Positions 1-7,930 of a stretch of 64,000 nt of DNA are shown here, in pieces. This DNA comes from Microtetraspora fusca (GTDB lineage Bacteria > Actinomycetota > Actinomycetes > Streptosporangiales > Streptosporangiaceae): assembly GCF_001570365.1 (NCBI RefSeq), contig NZ_BBYK01000060.1, positions 29,671 to 93,670 of the forward strand, written 5' to 3'. Position 1 is the stretch's first letter; every line of letters begins with the position of its first letter. The translations under genes were made by a program, and so were the position numbers. Under the pieces are notes generated by a model. It was not told the origin of the DNA. It did not search any database and worked only from the letters and a program-made list of their open reading frames with translations.

Positions 1-28
1 CCCCCGCCCCGCGCCCGACGGTGTCACC

Positions 29-820
29 TCACGTGCGTGACGTACGGCGGCGGCGCAGCTCGCCCAGCGTCAGCGCGGCGGCGACGAGCCCGGCCCCGGC
101 CGCGAGCCACCCCGCGGCGCCGCGCGAGGGCTGCGGCGCGGCGGGCGCGCCGGACGACAGGCCGTAGCCGCCCGCGGCGCCGTCGCGGTCGTAGGCCGAT
201 CCGGGCAGCTTGTCCGCGTAGCGTCCCTGGACCAGGCGCTGGAAGTCGGCGACCGGAAGGCCCGCCGGGCCGATCGACGTGGTCGCCTCGGGGTTGAGCG
301 GGACGACCAGGCCGTCGCGCAGCGCGTACCAGGCGTTCACCTGGGGCTCGCGGAAGACCGTGCCCGGCTGGGTGGCGTACGCCTGCTCGTCGTCGCCGCT
401 CGCGATGTTGCTGACCGCCCACCCTCCGGTGCGCGTACGGGTGGTCCAGACGGAGGCGGTCTGGCCGTCCGGCGCGGTGGCGCGGGTGGCCAGGAAGGCG
501 AAGCGGGCGATCTGCGCGGACTGCCCGGTGACGAAGGCGGGATTGAGGTCGTACACGGGGACGGGCTGCTCACCCACCCGCGCGGAGACGGACGGGGAGT
601 CCGCGGCCGCGACGGACGTGTCGGCCGCCGGGCGGCCCTTGGTGGCGAAGAACTTGCCGAGCGTCACCCGGGCGCCGGCGGCGGCGGAACGGGCGGCCGC
701 GAGGTCGGCGGCGGTGGGCGGGGCGGGGTCGGCGGCCACGGCCGCCGGGTCGGGGGCGGCGAACGCCGTGCCGGTGAAGAGAGCGAAGGCGAGGGCGGTG
801 AGAACGGTGAGTCGCTTCAT
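29..820 (-). CDS. Secreted, C-terminally membrane-anchored protein of unknown function
   Basis: 263 residues starting at ATG 820. Residues 1-21 form a Sec signal peptide ending AFA before an Ala/Pro-rich stretch. A hydrophobic helix lies near residues 235-255 and is followed by an Arg-rich tail (RRRRTSRT), so the protein is probably held in the membrane by its C-terminus with the middle outside the cell. I recognise no catalytic motif. The ATG sits one base after the stop of the upstream secreted cysteine-peptidase gene, so the two are almost certainly one operon; an anchor, inhibitor or partner role is inference only. Confidence 0.75.
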   Translation of the reverse strand: MKRLTVLTALAFALFTGTAFAAPDPAAVAADPAPPTAADLAAARSAAAGARVTLGKFFATKGRPAADTSVAAADSPSVSARVGEQPVPVYDLNPAFVTGQSAQIARFAFLATRATAPDGQTASVWTTRTRTGGWAVSNIASGDDEQAYATQPGTVFREPQVNAWYALRDGLVVPLNPEATTSIGPAGLPVADFQRLVQGRYADKLPGSAYDRDGAAGGYGLSSGAPAAPQPSRGAAGWLAAGAGLVAAALTLGELRRRRTSRT

Positions 821-821
821 G

Positions 822-1385
822 TCAGGCCCCGATGTAGTCGAGCGAGTGGGTCCAGAAGAAGGAGCCGTTGGAGACGTAGTAGTCGTAGGTCGTCCAGTTG
901 TAGCGCGTGCTCGACGGCCACGGGTTGCTCCAGTAGACGAGGGACTGGCTCTTGTCGTATCCGTAGAGGACCTCCATGTGGCCGCCGCCGGAGGTCCACT
1001 GGATCCGGGCCATGATCGGCCGGTCGGCGTCGATCTCCCTGACGATCGCCGCGTAGGTCAGATAACCCGACACGTAGTTCCCGGGGCTGATGCCGATCTT
1101 CCGGAAGGCGTTCTGGTCGTTGGCCAGCGTGGCCTGGTTGTTGGGGCAGGCCGAGTCGGCGGCCCGGTTGAAGGCCAGGTTGCAGAACTGGTTCTGGGAG
1201 AGGTCGTAGCCGTACCAGGCCGCGACCGAGTTGCCGGTCGCCGCCCAGCACCAGTTGGAGTACTGCTGGGCCTGCTGGGTGAAGTCGAGCCTGCGCCAGG
1301 TCCAGGCGTGGGCCGGGCTCGTGATCGCGAGCGACGCGATCGCGGCCAGGGCCAGGGCGACCGCGAGACGGAACAGCTTCCGCAT
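822..1385 (-). CDS. Secreted papain-like (C39-like/AvrRpt2-type) cysteine peptidase
   Basis: 187 residues from ATG 1385, preceded by a good AAGGAG site. The N-terminus is a Sec signal ending SPAHA. The mature part has the block QQYSNWCWAATGNS, in which Gln, Trp and Cys match the oxyanion and nucleophile region of papain-like peptidases of the AvrRpt2/C39-like type. A later GGGHMEVLYGYD supplies the expected His, and WSNPWP the region of the third residue. Three further Cys could form disulfides. A longer reading frame upstream lacks a ribosome site and runs through the promoter. It is co-transcribed with the anchored protein at 29-820 and diverges from the HTH gene at 1534. Substrate unknown. 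Confidence 0.8.
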   Translation of the reverse strand: MRKLFRLAVALALAAIASLAITSPAHAWTWRRLDFTQQAQQYSNWCWAATGNSVAAWYGYDLSQNQFCNLAFNRAADSACPNNQATLANDQNAFRKIGISPGNYVSGYLTYAAIVREIDADRPIMARIQWTSGGGHMEVLYGYDKSQSLVYWSNPWPSSTRYNWTTYDYYVSNGSFFWTHSLDYIGA

Positions 1386-1519
1386 GAATGCTCCTTGCGG
1401 TTGGGGGGTGTTGCAAGGCATCGTGCGGAGCTCGCGAAAGCCGTACAAGGTGGGCAAATCGCCGGGCGATCTCACTGTGAAATCCCGGCGTACGTCACCT
1501 GGCGCAGGAGTGAAAATCT

Positions 1520-1531
1520 GTGAATATTCAC
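1520..1531. promoter_or_regulatory. Perfect 12-bp palindrome GTGAATATTCAC before the HTH gene
   Basis: GTGAATATTCAC ends two bases before the ATG at 1534, in the 148-bp gap between the divergent peptidase and HTH genes. AT-rich palindromes of this kind are typical operators. Its position suggests autorepression by the HTH protein, possibly with control of the divergent peptidase operon; this is inference. Confidence 0.5.
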
Positions 1532-1533
1532 GT

Positions 1534-2394
1534 ATGCCCGAGTTTCACGTCGCGCTCCGGACGGCCGTAGAGGCCCGCGGGCTCACTCTCGAACGGCTGC
1601 GTCACCGGTTGGAGGAGCGCGGGCTGCGGGTGGGCGTGAGCAGCCTCAGCTACTGGCAGTCCGGGTTGCGCCGTCCGGAGAGGCCGGAGTCGATCAAGGC
1701 CGTGGCGGCGTTGGAGGAGATCCTCGCCCTGCCGCCGACCTCGCTCACCTCGCTGCTCCGGCCGCGCCGCCGCGGGCCCGCGCCGTACGCGGCCATCATG
1801 CGGCAGGCCGCGGCGCTCGGACGGCTCCTGGAGGAGCTGGGCGCGGTCGTCGACGACCGGCGCCTGCACATCGCCGGCATGTACGAGAGCGTGCGGGTCG
1901 GGCCGGACCGCGGCATCCTCCGCAGGGAGACCTCACAGGTGGTGCAGGCGCACGAGGAGCGCGCCGACCGATACATCATGATCTATCGGGCGGATCCGCA
2001 GTGCGACGTCGAGCGTGTCGAGATCACCGCGCTGGAGGACTGCCGCATCGGGCGGATCCGCCGGGACGCGGCGACCTGCCTCGTGGTCGCGGAGCTGCTG
2101 TTCGACCGGGCGCTGCGGACCGGTGAGACGCATGTCCTGCGCTACGAGCTGACCGATCCGAGCGGGGGCGAGGCGCGGGAGTACGAGCGCGGCTTCCGGT
2201 TCCCCGCCGGCCACTACACGCTCCGGGTGGGCTTCCACCCCGCCGCCCTCCCCGTCCGGTTGCGGCGCTACGCCCGGCGGGCGGCGGGTGACGAGTCCGT
2301 CGAGGAGCTGACCCTCAACTCCCACCACTCCGCCCACCTGACCGCGAGCTCGCTCCAACCCGGCGTCGTCGGCATCGGCTGGGACTGGCCCTGA
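1534..2394 (+). CDS. XRE-like helix-turn-helix regulator with large C-terminal domain
   Basis: 286 residues from ATG 1534. Residues about 1-65 read like a degenerate XRE helix-turn-helix (ALRTAVEARGLTLERLRHRL ... SSLSYWQSG), a form common in Streptosporangiaceae proteins. Residues about 80-286 form a beta-rich domain with no motif I know. There is no Shine-Dalgarno sequence close to the ATG: GGAG is about 23 bases upstream and a palindrome fills the space. The message may be leaderless, or GTG 1510 in the same frame could be the start. The gene diverges from the secreted peptidase pair and probably regulates it or itself. Confidence 0.6.
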   Translation: MPEFHVALRTAVEARGLTLERLRHRLEERGLRVGVSSLSYWQSGLRRPERPESIKAVAALEEILALPPTSLTSLLRPRRRGPAPYAAIMRQAAALGRLLEELGAVVDDRRLHIAGMYESVRVGPDRGILRRETSQVVQAHEERADRYIMIYRADPQCDVERVEITALEDCRIGRIRRDAATCLVVAELLFDRALRTGETHVLRYELTDPSGGEAREYERGFRFPAGHYTLRVGFHPAALPVRLRRYARRAAGDESVEELTLNSHHSAHLTASSLQPGVVGIGWDWP

Positions 2395-2414
2395 ACCAAC
2401 AGGCGAGCGACCAC

Positions 2415-2631
2415 TTCACCGTCTACGCCTACGACAGGCGGGGCCGCGGCGAGAGCTCCGACACCGCGCCCTACGCGGTCGCAGCCGGGGTGGGCCATGC
2501 CGGAGGCGATCGCCCCGACGCTCGCCTACGACGACGAGATCCTCGCCGGCGGTGTCGTGCCGCGCCACCTGGCTCCGGCCGTCACGGTTCCCACGCTGGT
2601 CCTCACCGGAAGCGCGAGCCCCGACGCGCTG
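2415..2631 (+). pseudogene. Alpha/beta-hydrolase remnant
   Basis: Two pieces of one alpha/beta hydrolase lie in different frames. 2415-2495 reads FTVYAYDRRGRGESSDTAPY, the strand with the family's DRRGRGES motif. 2497-2631 reads MPEAIAPTLAYDDEILAGG and then VPTLVLTGSASPDAL, the region leading to the catalytic Asp. The segment with the nucleophile Ser is missing, as are the start and the C-terminus, so this is decayed debris from an internal deletion plus frameshift. Confidence 0.55.
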
Positions 2632-2639
2632 AACCCCCG

Positions 2640-3800
2640 TCACAGGTCCCGGTCGGAGACCTGCCCGAGCGCGCTCGGCGTCCGGTCCGGGTCGACGCGG
2701 ACGCCGCTCAGCCGGGCGAGCGAGTACGCGCGGATGTCGTCGTCTGCCGGCCGCCCCTCGGCGAGATCGGCGAGCACCTCGCCCATGAGCGCCGCGTACT
2801 TGAAGCCCTCGCCGCTGTCGCCGCAGGCCAGCACCGTCGCGTCGGCGACGCGGTCGATGACGAAGTGCCCGTCCGGGGAGTCGGTCCAGCTGCACACCTG
2901 CTCGTCCACGACCTCGGGGGTCATGTCGGGGAACATGGCCCGCATCCGCCGGGTCAGCTCGGCCGTACGCGCCGGGTCCGGGGTGCGGTCGTCGTCGCCC
3001 GCCGCGAGCGGGCGCAGCGGCGTGTCCAGCCCGACCTTGTAGCCGACCCCGGGCGTGGGCATGCCGTACACGCCGGGGCGGCCCGCCACGGGCCCGTCGA
3101 ACAGGCCGGGCAGCCGGTCGGTGCCGCCGGAGTGGCCGGCGTAGTGGACCACCTGTTCCAGGTACGGCCGCAGCGGCACGGAGACCCCGAGGTGGGGCAG
3201 CAACTCGGGCGTGCCGGGGCCCGCGGCGACCACCAGCGCGTCGCCGGTCACGGTCGCTCCCCCGGCCAGCCGTACGGCGGGGCGGCGGGCCGCGGCGTCG
3301 ATCGCGACCGCGGCCTCCCCGGTGAGCAGCCGCCCGCCGGCCGCCCGGAAGCGCTCCGCCTGGGCCGCGAGGAACGCCTCGGCGAGCACGACACCCGCGT
3401 CCTCCTGGAACACCGCGTCGCGGCCGTCACCCGCCAACCCGGGGAAGAACCGGCCGACGTCGGCCGCCGGGACCTCCGTGAACGGCACCCGCGCGTCGCG
3501 CAGCGTGGCCGCGAGGCGGGGCAGCGATCCCGCGTCCCGCCACAGCAGGCCGAGCCGTAGGTGCAGCGTGGCCGCCGTCTGGCGCTCCACCCGCCGCATC
3601 GCGTCCTGGCCGCGCCAGGACAGCCGCACCTTGCGCGGATCCGGGTCCGCCAGCCGCCACAACCGCGTCGGTCCGCGTGACGAGGACAGGCGGTTGCCCA
3701 CCCCGTAACGCTCGACCAGGGTGACCTGATGGCCTCGCGCGGCCAGCTCCGCCGCGGCGGACAGCCCCCAGGCGCCGGCTCCGACAACTGTGCACAGCAC
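2640..3800 (-). CDS. FAD-dependent amine oxidase, monomeric sarcosine oxidase/N-methyltryptophan oxidase type
   Basis: 386 residues from GTG 3800, which follows a GGAG site; the longer frame to 3845 has a poor start. The N-terminus carries the Rossmann dinucleotide motif VVGAGAWGLSAAAELAARG followed by the acidic residue of LVERY. Near the C-terminus, VCSWTDSPDGHFVID matches the family's C-[YW]-T-x-[ST]-P-D block, whose Cys is the covalent FAD attachment residue in monomeric sarcosine oxidase. CGDSGEGFKYAALMGEVLADL matches the FAD-binding end. It should oxidise a secondary amine or amino-acid substrate, giving H2O2. No partner subunit is present, which supports the monomeric type. The imine-reductase-like gene next door shares its strand. 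Confidence 0.75.
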   Translation of the reverse strand: MLCTVVGAGAWGLSAAAELAARGHQVTLVERYGVGNRLSSSRGPTRLWRLADPDPRKVRLSWRGQDAMRRVERQTAATLHLRLGLLWRDAGSLPRLAATLRDARVPFTEVPAADVGRFFPGLAGDGRDAVFQEDAGVVLAEAFLAAQAERFRAAGGRLLTGEAAVAIDAAARRPAVRLAGGATVTGDALVVAAGPGTPELLPHLGVSVPLRPYLEQVVHYAGHSGGTDRLPGLFDGPVAGRPGVYGMPTPGVGYKVGLDTPLRPLAAGDDDRTPDPARTAELTRRMRAMFPDMTPEVVDEQVCSWTDSPDGHFVIDRVADATVLACGDSGEGFKYAALMGEVLADLAEGRPADDDIRAYSLARLSGVRVDPDRTPSALGQVSDRDL

Positions 3801-3923
3801 GCCACAACTCCAACCATCGACCCAAGGTGTCTCACAGACGAGCATGTCGGCGGCCCCCGGTGACCGCTACCTCCGTCCGCGTCGGCAGAACCCGGTGAAT
3901 CCTGACACCCTGTCAATCTGGAA

Positions 3924-4805
3924 TCAGCGGGCGAGCATGTCGACCAGACCGGCCAGCCCCTCGTCGCCGTGCCCGTCGGCGAGACGGCGTTCCATCAACG
4001 TGGTGAACGGGGTCAGCAGCTCGGCGCTGACCCCCTGCCCGGCGGCCGTTCGCAGCAGGGTGGAGTTGCCCTGGACCATCATGGCCAGGTTCGAGGTCAC
4101 CCCCTTGGTGTAGTCGCCGCTCTCCAGGTGCTCCGCCAGGCCGTACGCGTACCCGGCCATGGCCGTGAGCCATTCGGCCAGCAGCGACGCGAGGTCCCCC
4201 GGCACGACGCCCTCCTTGCGGATCAGAGCGAAGGCGTGCGTGACACCGGCGAACATCCCGGTCATCGCGCTCAGCAGCGCCACGTCGTAGAGGGCCGCGA
4301 AGCCCGGGTCCTCACCGACGTACCTGGTGCCGGCCGGTACGGCGAGCGTCTTCTGGTGGTCGCCGAAGACGGCCTGCGACCCGCTGTAGAAGACGTAGCC
4401 GCCCGACTCCGGGGAGCCGATCATCGGAGGGACCGCCATGATGCCGCCGTCCAGGTAGCGGGCGCCGCGCTGCTCCGCCCACTCCGCGCGGGCGCGGGCC
4501 TCGGCGGGCGTGCCGGTGGTCAGGTTGACCACGTCCTTGCCGGTCAGGTCGACGCCGTCCAGCGTCTCGCCGACCGAGGCGTCGTCGAGCAGGCAGACCA
4601 CCACGAGGTCGCTCGCGGCCACCGCCTCGGCGGCCGTACCGGCGACCTTCGCGCCCTCGGCGGCGAGCGGCTCGGCCCGGCCCGGCGTACGGTTCCACAC
4701 GGTCAGCGGCTGCTCGGCGGCGAGCCAGGCGCGGGCGAGCGCCGTCCCCATGGCGCCGAGCCCGAGAAGGGTGAGGTGAGGCGTGTCGAATTCGGTGTCA
4801 GTCAT
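3924..4805 (-). CDS. NADPH-dependent imine-reductase-like oxidoreductase (beta-hydroxyacid dehydrogenase superfamily)
   Basis: 293 residues from ATG 4805. The N-terminal Rossmann domain (residues about 10-165) has GLGAMG followed by VWNRTPGRAE, whose Arg suits NADP(H). YLDGGIMAVPPMIG at the inter-domain helix is the block typical of imine reductases and related 6-phosphogluconate-dehydrogenase-like enzymes, in place of the substrate Lys of hydroxyisobutyrate dehydrogenases. The C-terminal helical domain ends with QGVSAELLTPFTTLMERR. It diverges from an HxlR regulator across a 97-bp gap holding a perfect inverted repeat, so it is very likely that regulator's target. Physiological substrate unknown. 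Confidence 0.75.
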   Translation of the reverse strand: MTDTEFDTPHLTLLGLGAMGTALARAWLAAEQPLTVWNRTPGRAEPLAAEGAKVAGTAAEAVAASDLVVVCLLDDASVGETLDGVDLTGKDVVNLTTGTPAEARARAEWAEQRGARYLDGGIMAVPPMIGSPESGGYVFYSGSQAVFGDHQKTLAVPAGTRYVGEDPGFAALYDVALLSAMTGMFAGVTHAFALIRKEGVVPGDLASLLAEWLTAMAGYAYGLAEHLESGDYTKGVTSNLAMMVQGNSTLLRTAAGQGVSAELLTPFTTLMERRLADGHGDEGLAGLVDMLAR

Positions 4806-4844
4806 GCCGATTAGGCTTGCCGCCGACCCCCCGGGCGCTCAAGT

Positions 4845-4862
4845 ACGCACTTTGAAGTGCGT
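4845..4862. promoter_or_regulatory. HxlR operator: ACGCACTT-TG-AAGTGCGT
   Basis: A perfect 8-bp inverted repeat with a 2-bp spacer lies between the divergent imine reductase and HxlR genes. HxlR-family dimers usually bind such short palindromes in the shared promoter. Binding here could control both genes. Confidence 0.65.
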
Positions 4863-4902
4863 GGTTACCCGGGGGTGAGTGAGCAGGCAGAGGGGGCGCG
4901 AG

Positions 4903-5247
4903 ATGACGATCGGCCGGAGGCCGGGGGCGTACGTCTGCGGGATCGACGCGGCGATGGCCGTGATCGGCGGCAAGTGGAAGGTGCTCATCCTGTGGGCGCT
5001 CAACGAGCGCCCCTGCCGCTTCGGCGAGCTGCGCCGGCTGGTGCCGGGGGTGACCGAGAAGGTGCTCGCCTCGCACCTGCGGGAGCTGGAGGCGGACGGC
5101 ATCGTGCACCGGGAGGTGTACGACGAGGTGCCGCCCCACGTCGAATACTCGCTGACCCCGCTCGGCGTCTCGCTCAACGAGGCGTTGGGGCCTCTGGGCG
5201 CGTGGGGGCGCGAGAACGTCCTCGGCGCCGCGCAGGCCGTCGGTTAG
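4903..5247 (+). CDS. HxlR-family winged-helix transcriptional regulator
   Basis: 114 residues from ATG 4903, preceded by a purine-rich AGAGGGGGCG; a GTG at 4879 is in frame but has worse spacing. The HxlR signature is complete: Cys near the N-terminus in VCGIDAAMAVIGGKWKVLIL, then CRFGELRRLVPGVTEKVLASHLRELEADGIV (helix-turn-helix) and VEYSLTPLG (wing). Members often sense electrophiles or aldehydes through that Cys, so control of the divergent reductase by a reactive substrate is plausible. The size is normal for the family. Confidence 0.85.
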   Translation: MTIGRRPGAYVCGIDAAMAVIGGKWKVLILWALNERPCRFGELRRLVPGVTEKVLASHLRELEADGIVHREVYDEVPPHVEYSLTPLGVSLNEALGPLGAWGRENVLGAAQAVG

Positions 5248-5254
5248 CGCTCCA

Positions 5255-5327
5255 TCAGCGCGCCGGTTCGGCGATGAGCGCGGTGCCCACGCGACGGAAG
5301 CCCACGCCGGAGTGGAAGCGGGCCGTC
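5255..5327 (-). pseudogene. C-terminal remnant of a GNAT acetyltransferase
   Basis: Read on the minus strand, about 23 codons before the stop at 5255-5257 give ARFHSGVGFRRVGTALIAEP. This looks like the last helix-strand of a GNAT enzyme, where the family often has a YxxxGF motif. Nothing upstream continues the domain. It is a short call made from pattern alone. Confidence 0.3.
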
Positions 5328-5411
5328 GGCGGGCTTCGGAAGGGCGGCGGGCACCGCCCCCGGGGCGAGCACCGACAGGGGATGTTCACCTACGGCAGGC
5401 ATGGTCAGCGG

Positions 5412-5624
5412 TCAGGGGCGGCGGGCTTTCCCGTACGTCAGGTAGAGCAGGCCGCCGAGCGGGATGAACACCAGGATGACCAGCCGCCACGTCTCACGGG
5501 AGAACAGCCGGACGTACCCGCGCCGGTCGAGATCGGTCAGGCAGTACACCTGGAACCTGGCCGCGCCGATCGCCACGCTGACGGCCACCACGAGCAGAAG
5601 GATCACCTGTACAGCCGTGATCAT
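5412..5624 (-). CDS. Small PLDc_N-domain membrane protein
   Basis: 70 residues from ATG 5624. Helix 1 covers residues about 4-22 and helix 2 about 46-64, with VYCLTDLDRR and WRLVILVFIPLGGLLYLTYG as in the phospholipase D-nuclease N-terminal (PLDc_N) family of actinobacterial two-helix membrane proteins. The function of free-standing members is unknown. It stands alone, convergent with the HxlR gene. Confidence 0.75.
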   Translation of the reverse strand: MITAVQVILLLVVAVSVAIGAARFQVYCLTDLDRRGYVRLFSRETWRLVILVFIPLGGLLYLTYGKARRP

Positions 5625-5765
5625 CCGAGCCCCTCCGATCCATCTGGTGGCTCTTGGGGTCGATTCTCCCCGAGGGCGGCCCGGACCGCCGAAGCGATCC
5701 CCGGGCGCATCCTCCCGGATGTCCGACTGCGCCTGTGGCCCGGTGGTGAGGGCGACAGCGGCGGT

Positions 5766-6581
5766 TCAGGAGGCGCGGTGCCCTGGGGCCAGCACCGGTT
5801 CGGACTCCACGTCGGGGAGCGTGGGGAAGTCGGCGATGGCGAGCCGGACCTGTTCGTCACAGCCGTCCTGCCCGCACTCGCAGTCGAAGGCGCGAACGGC
5901 GCTCCGGGCGTCCCCCGAGGCCCAGGGGCGGGCGAAGAAGGTCAGATGCTGCGTGACGACGGCCCTGTTGGCGTATCGCAGCAGGCGCCGCCGCTCCCGG
6001 GGTGTCGTGGCCACCGGACCGGTGTCGAGAGCGTCCGCGAAGAGCCGTTCGACGTCGGCCGCGGTCTCCTCGATGCCGCGTCGGCCGTCGACGACCAGCT
6101 TCCTGGCGCCGTACTCCTCCACCTCTTTCTCGATCACCTGGATCAGTGACCGGTACAGTTCCAACGCCCCCGGGGTCAAGTCCCGTGTGGCGAGCCGGGC
6201 TTCCTGAACCTCGGGCGACGGCAGCAGCCACACCGCCCGCGCCCCGGCCACCGACGGCGTGATCGGTGTCCCCTCGGCGATGGTCAGCGGAGCCTCCGGG
6301 AGCGCGCGCAGGTCATCGACGATCATCGGCCCCCGCTCGTCGTGCAGGGACATCGCGATCATGTCCTCGGGCGCCGCCGACCAGCGCTCGGCAGGCGTCA
6401 TGGCCTCCCAGCGGATCGCGGCCGGATGCCCTGCCGCGATGGCCCGATCACGGTGCTCCCAGGTGTGGACGTCGGCGTTGTACCAGCGCAGGCCACGCCG
6501 TCGCGCGATCAGCCGGGCGACGGTCGTCTTGCCCGCCCCGGGCGGGCCGCCGATCCACAACACGGACGAGAGATCTCCCAT
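5766..6581 (-). CDS. P-loop NTPase, kinase-like
   Basis: 271 residues from ATG 6581, preceded by TGGAGCG; the frame extends to 6632 without a ribosome site. The Walker A motif GGPPGAGKTTVARLIARR is at residues 10-27, followed by YNADVHTWEHR as in small-molecule or nucleotide kinases. A helical lid region with many Arg follows. The last 50 residues contain a Cys cluster CECGQDGCDE, which could bind a metal. It resembles actinobacterial AAA-family kinase-like proteins of unknown substrate. It appears monocistronic, with an intergenic stretch upstream. Confidence 0.65.
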   Translation of the reverse strand: MGDLSSVLWIGGPPGAGKTTVARLIARRRGLRWYNADVHTWEHRDRAIAAGHPAAIRWEAMTPAERWSAAPEDMIAMSLHDERGPMIVDDLRALPEAPLTIAEGTPITPSVAGARAVWLLPSPEVQEARLATRDLTPGALELYRSLIQVIEKEVEEYGARKLVVDGRRGIEETAADVERLFADALDTGPVATTPRERRRLLRYANRAVVTQHLTFFARPWASGDARSAVRAFDCECGQDGCDEQVRLAIADFPTLPDVESEPVLAPGHRAS

Positions 6582-6901
6582 CGCTCCATGATGCCCACAC
6601 CGCCCCGGACACCGGCCCCGAAAGATGTGCACCGATTCCGGCAGGGTGAATGCTCTTTCGCCTCCTTGGAGATGCCGGATTTCTTCAGTTGGGGAAGGTC
6701 ATGGATTTTCAGGGCGCCTCATCGCCGAGGTCCTCCGGCCTCCTTCTCAGACGAGGCGGGCGGTTGTGAAAGCGGCTGGCGTCGCGACGACGTGCATCAT
6801 GTCGGCCGTGCGGCGGAGTGTGGAAATGGCCTGTTTCATCTGGAAAAATGATCCACCCCATGTGAGCTTTCTTTGCCGTTAAATACCCCCATAATCCGGA
6901 A
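6582..6901. other. Intergenic region upstream of a secreted-protein gene
   Basis: 320 bases without a supported gene. The right third (about 6820-6900) is clearly A/T-richer than its surroundings and must hold the promoter of the gene at 6902. No convincing inverted repeat or RNA was seen. Confidence 0.4.
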
Positions 6902-7754
6902 ATGAGGATGAATCCCCCTATGAAGCGATGGGTTGTCCTGACGGCCGCCGTGCTGATCGCGGCCGTACCGGTCGCCGCAAATCCCGCTGCCGCGCAGGCG
7001 GGCCGTCCCGATCCGGCGCGCGCTCAAACGGCAGCTCAAGAACGAGCACGGCGTTCGGACGTCCGAGACCGTGCTCATGATCTCCGGAAAGAAATCCGAA
7101 GGCGCGTTCCGGATCAGGGGGAGCGTGCAGCTCAGTCCATCGGGAGCGGTGGCCACCGATTTCACCTGGCGTGAAATTCCCGAGCCGGGAGCCGAGAAGC
7201 CGGCCTCCCATCGTGTGATCCGCGTCGGCAAAGACGTGTACAACGACAGGGGCCAGTATCGGGGGCCGGTTCCCGACGGGAAGAAGTGGATCCGGAGAGA
7301 CCTGTCGGCCGGCCTGACCCGGTACATGGCCCCGACCGCCAGCCTGCAGCCGTTCAACGTGTACGACCCGTCCATCCTGAAGGCCGTGCTGAAGCGTTCG
7401 ACGACCACGCCCGTCTCCGGCGGATTCCTGTACCGGGGCACCATCAGTTACAAGGAGCTGAGCAAGGTCTCCAAGGGCGCCGCGCCCGTCGACAAGAAGG
7501 GCAAGGGGACGATCTCCTGGCGGCTCTGGGCCGACCGCGGTGGTCTGCTCACGCGCCTGTACACCACCGATGCTCTGGGGGCGGGGAAGGATTCGCTCCT
7601 CGGGGTCGACACGCGCTACACCGACTGGGGATTCCGTCTCGTCATCGCCGCTCCGCCCGCCGACGAGGTCATCGACGAAAAAGACCTGGGAGGGGACGTC
7701 CCCGAGCCCCCGCAGATTGTCACGCCGGCCCGGACACTCGCACGTCAGCCCTAG
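6902..7754 (+). pseudogene. Secreted lipoprotein-like/outer-surface protein, split by a frameshift
   Basis: Two frames make one protein. The first (from ATG 6902, with ATG 6908 and 6920 as alternatives) encodes a Sec signal peptide, KRWVVLTAAVLIAAVPVAAN. The second, entered between about 6990 and 7060, gives ALKRQLKNEHGVRTSETVLM and about 230 further residues to the stop at 7754. The mature part is beta-rich with paired repeats (FRIRGSVQLSP, FLYRGTISYKEL), like actinobacterial secreted proteins of the LppX/LolA-like kind, though I cannot assign it firmly. The shift lies in a GC-rich run (GGGCCGTCCC ... GCGCGCGC), so a sequencing or assembly error is possible. If real, the signal is cut off from its cargo and the gene is dead. 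Confidence 0.5.
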
Positions 7755-7768
7755 CCAGGAGCCCTTGT

Positions 7769-7820
7769 CCTCCTTCTGGCCATCGTGCGCCCTCCTTCTG
7801 GCCGTCGTTCCTCCTTCTGG
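7769..7820 (+). repeat. Triple direct repeat CCTCCTTCTGG
   Basis: CCTCCTTCTGG occurs at 7769-7779, 7791-7801 and 7810-7820, spaced 22 and 19 bases apart (about two helical turns). It lies between the frameshifted secreted gene and the small secreted protein at 7931. Iterated sites with near-helical spacing suggest a regulator-binding array. Confidence 0.5.
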
Positions 7821-7885
7821 GGAAGGATAAAAGGTGTCCTGATGGCGGATGGTCAAGATCGATAGATAGGGGCAATCATGAGGCC

Positions 7886-7903
7886 GTGTCATTTAAATGA
7901 CAC
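7886..7903. promoter_or_regulatory. Perfect 18-bp palindrome GTGTCATTTAAATGACAC
   Basis: This 18-bp perfect palindrome lies 28 bases before the ATG of the small secreted protein, in a locally AT-rich spot. Its length and perfection fit a TetR- or MarR-type dimer operator. No matching regulator gene is adjacent. Confidence 0.55.
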
Positions 7904-7930
7904 CCAGCCCTCCGGAAAAGGGAACACCTC

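Noticed and set aside
2640-4862. Biosynthetic gene cluster built on the amine oxidase and imine reductase
   Set aside because: Only two tailoring-type enzymes and a local regulator are present, with no scaffold-forming enzyme.
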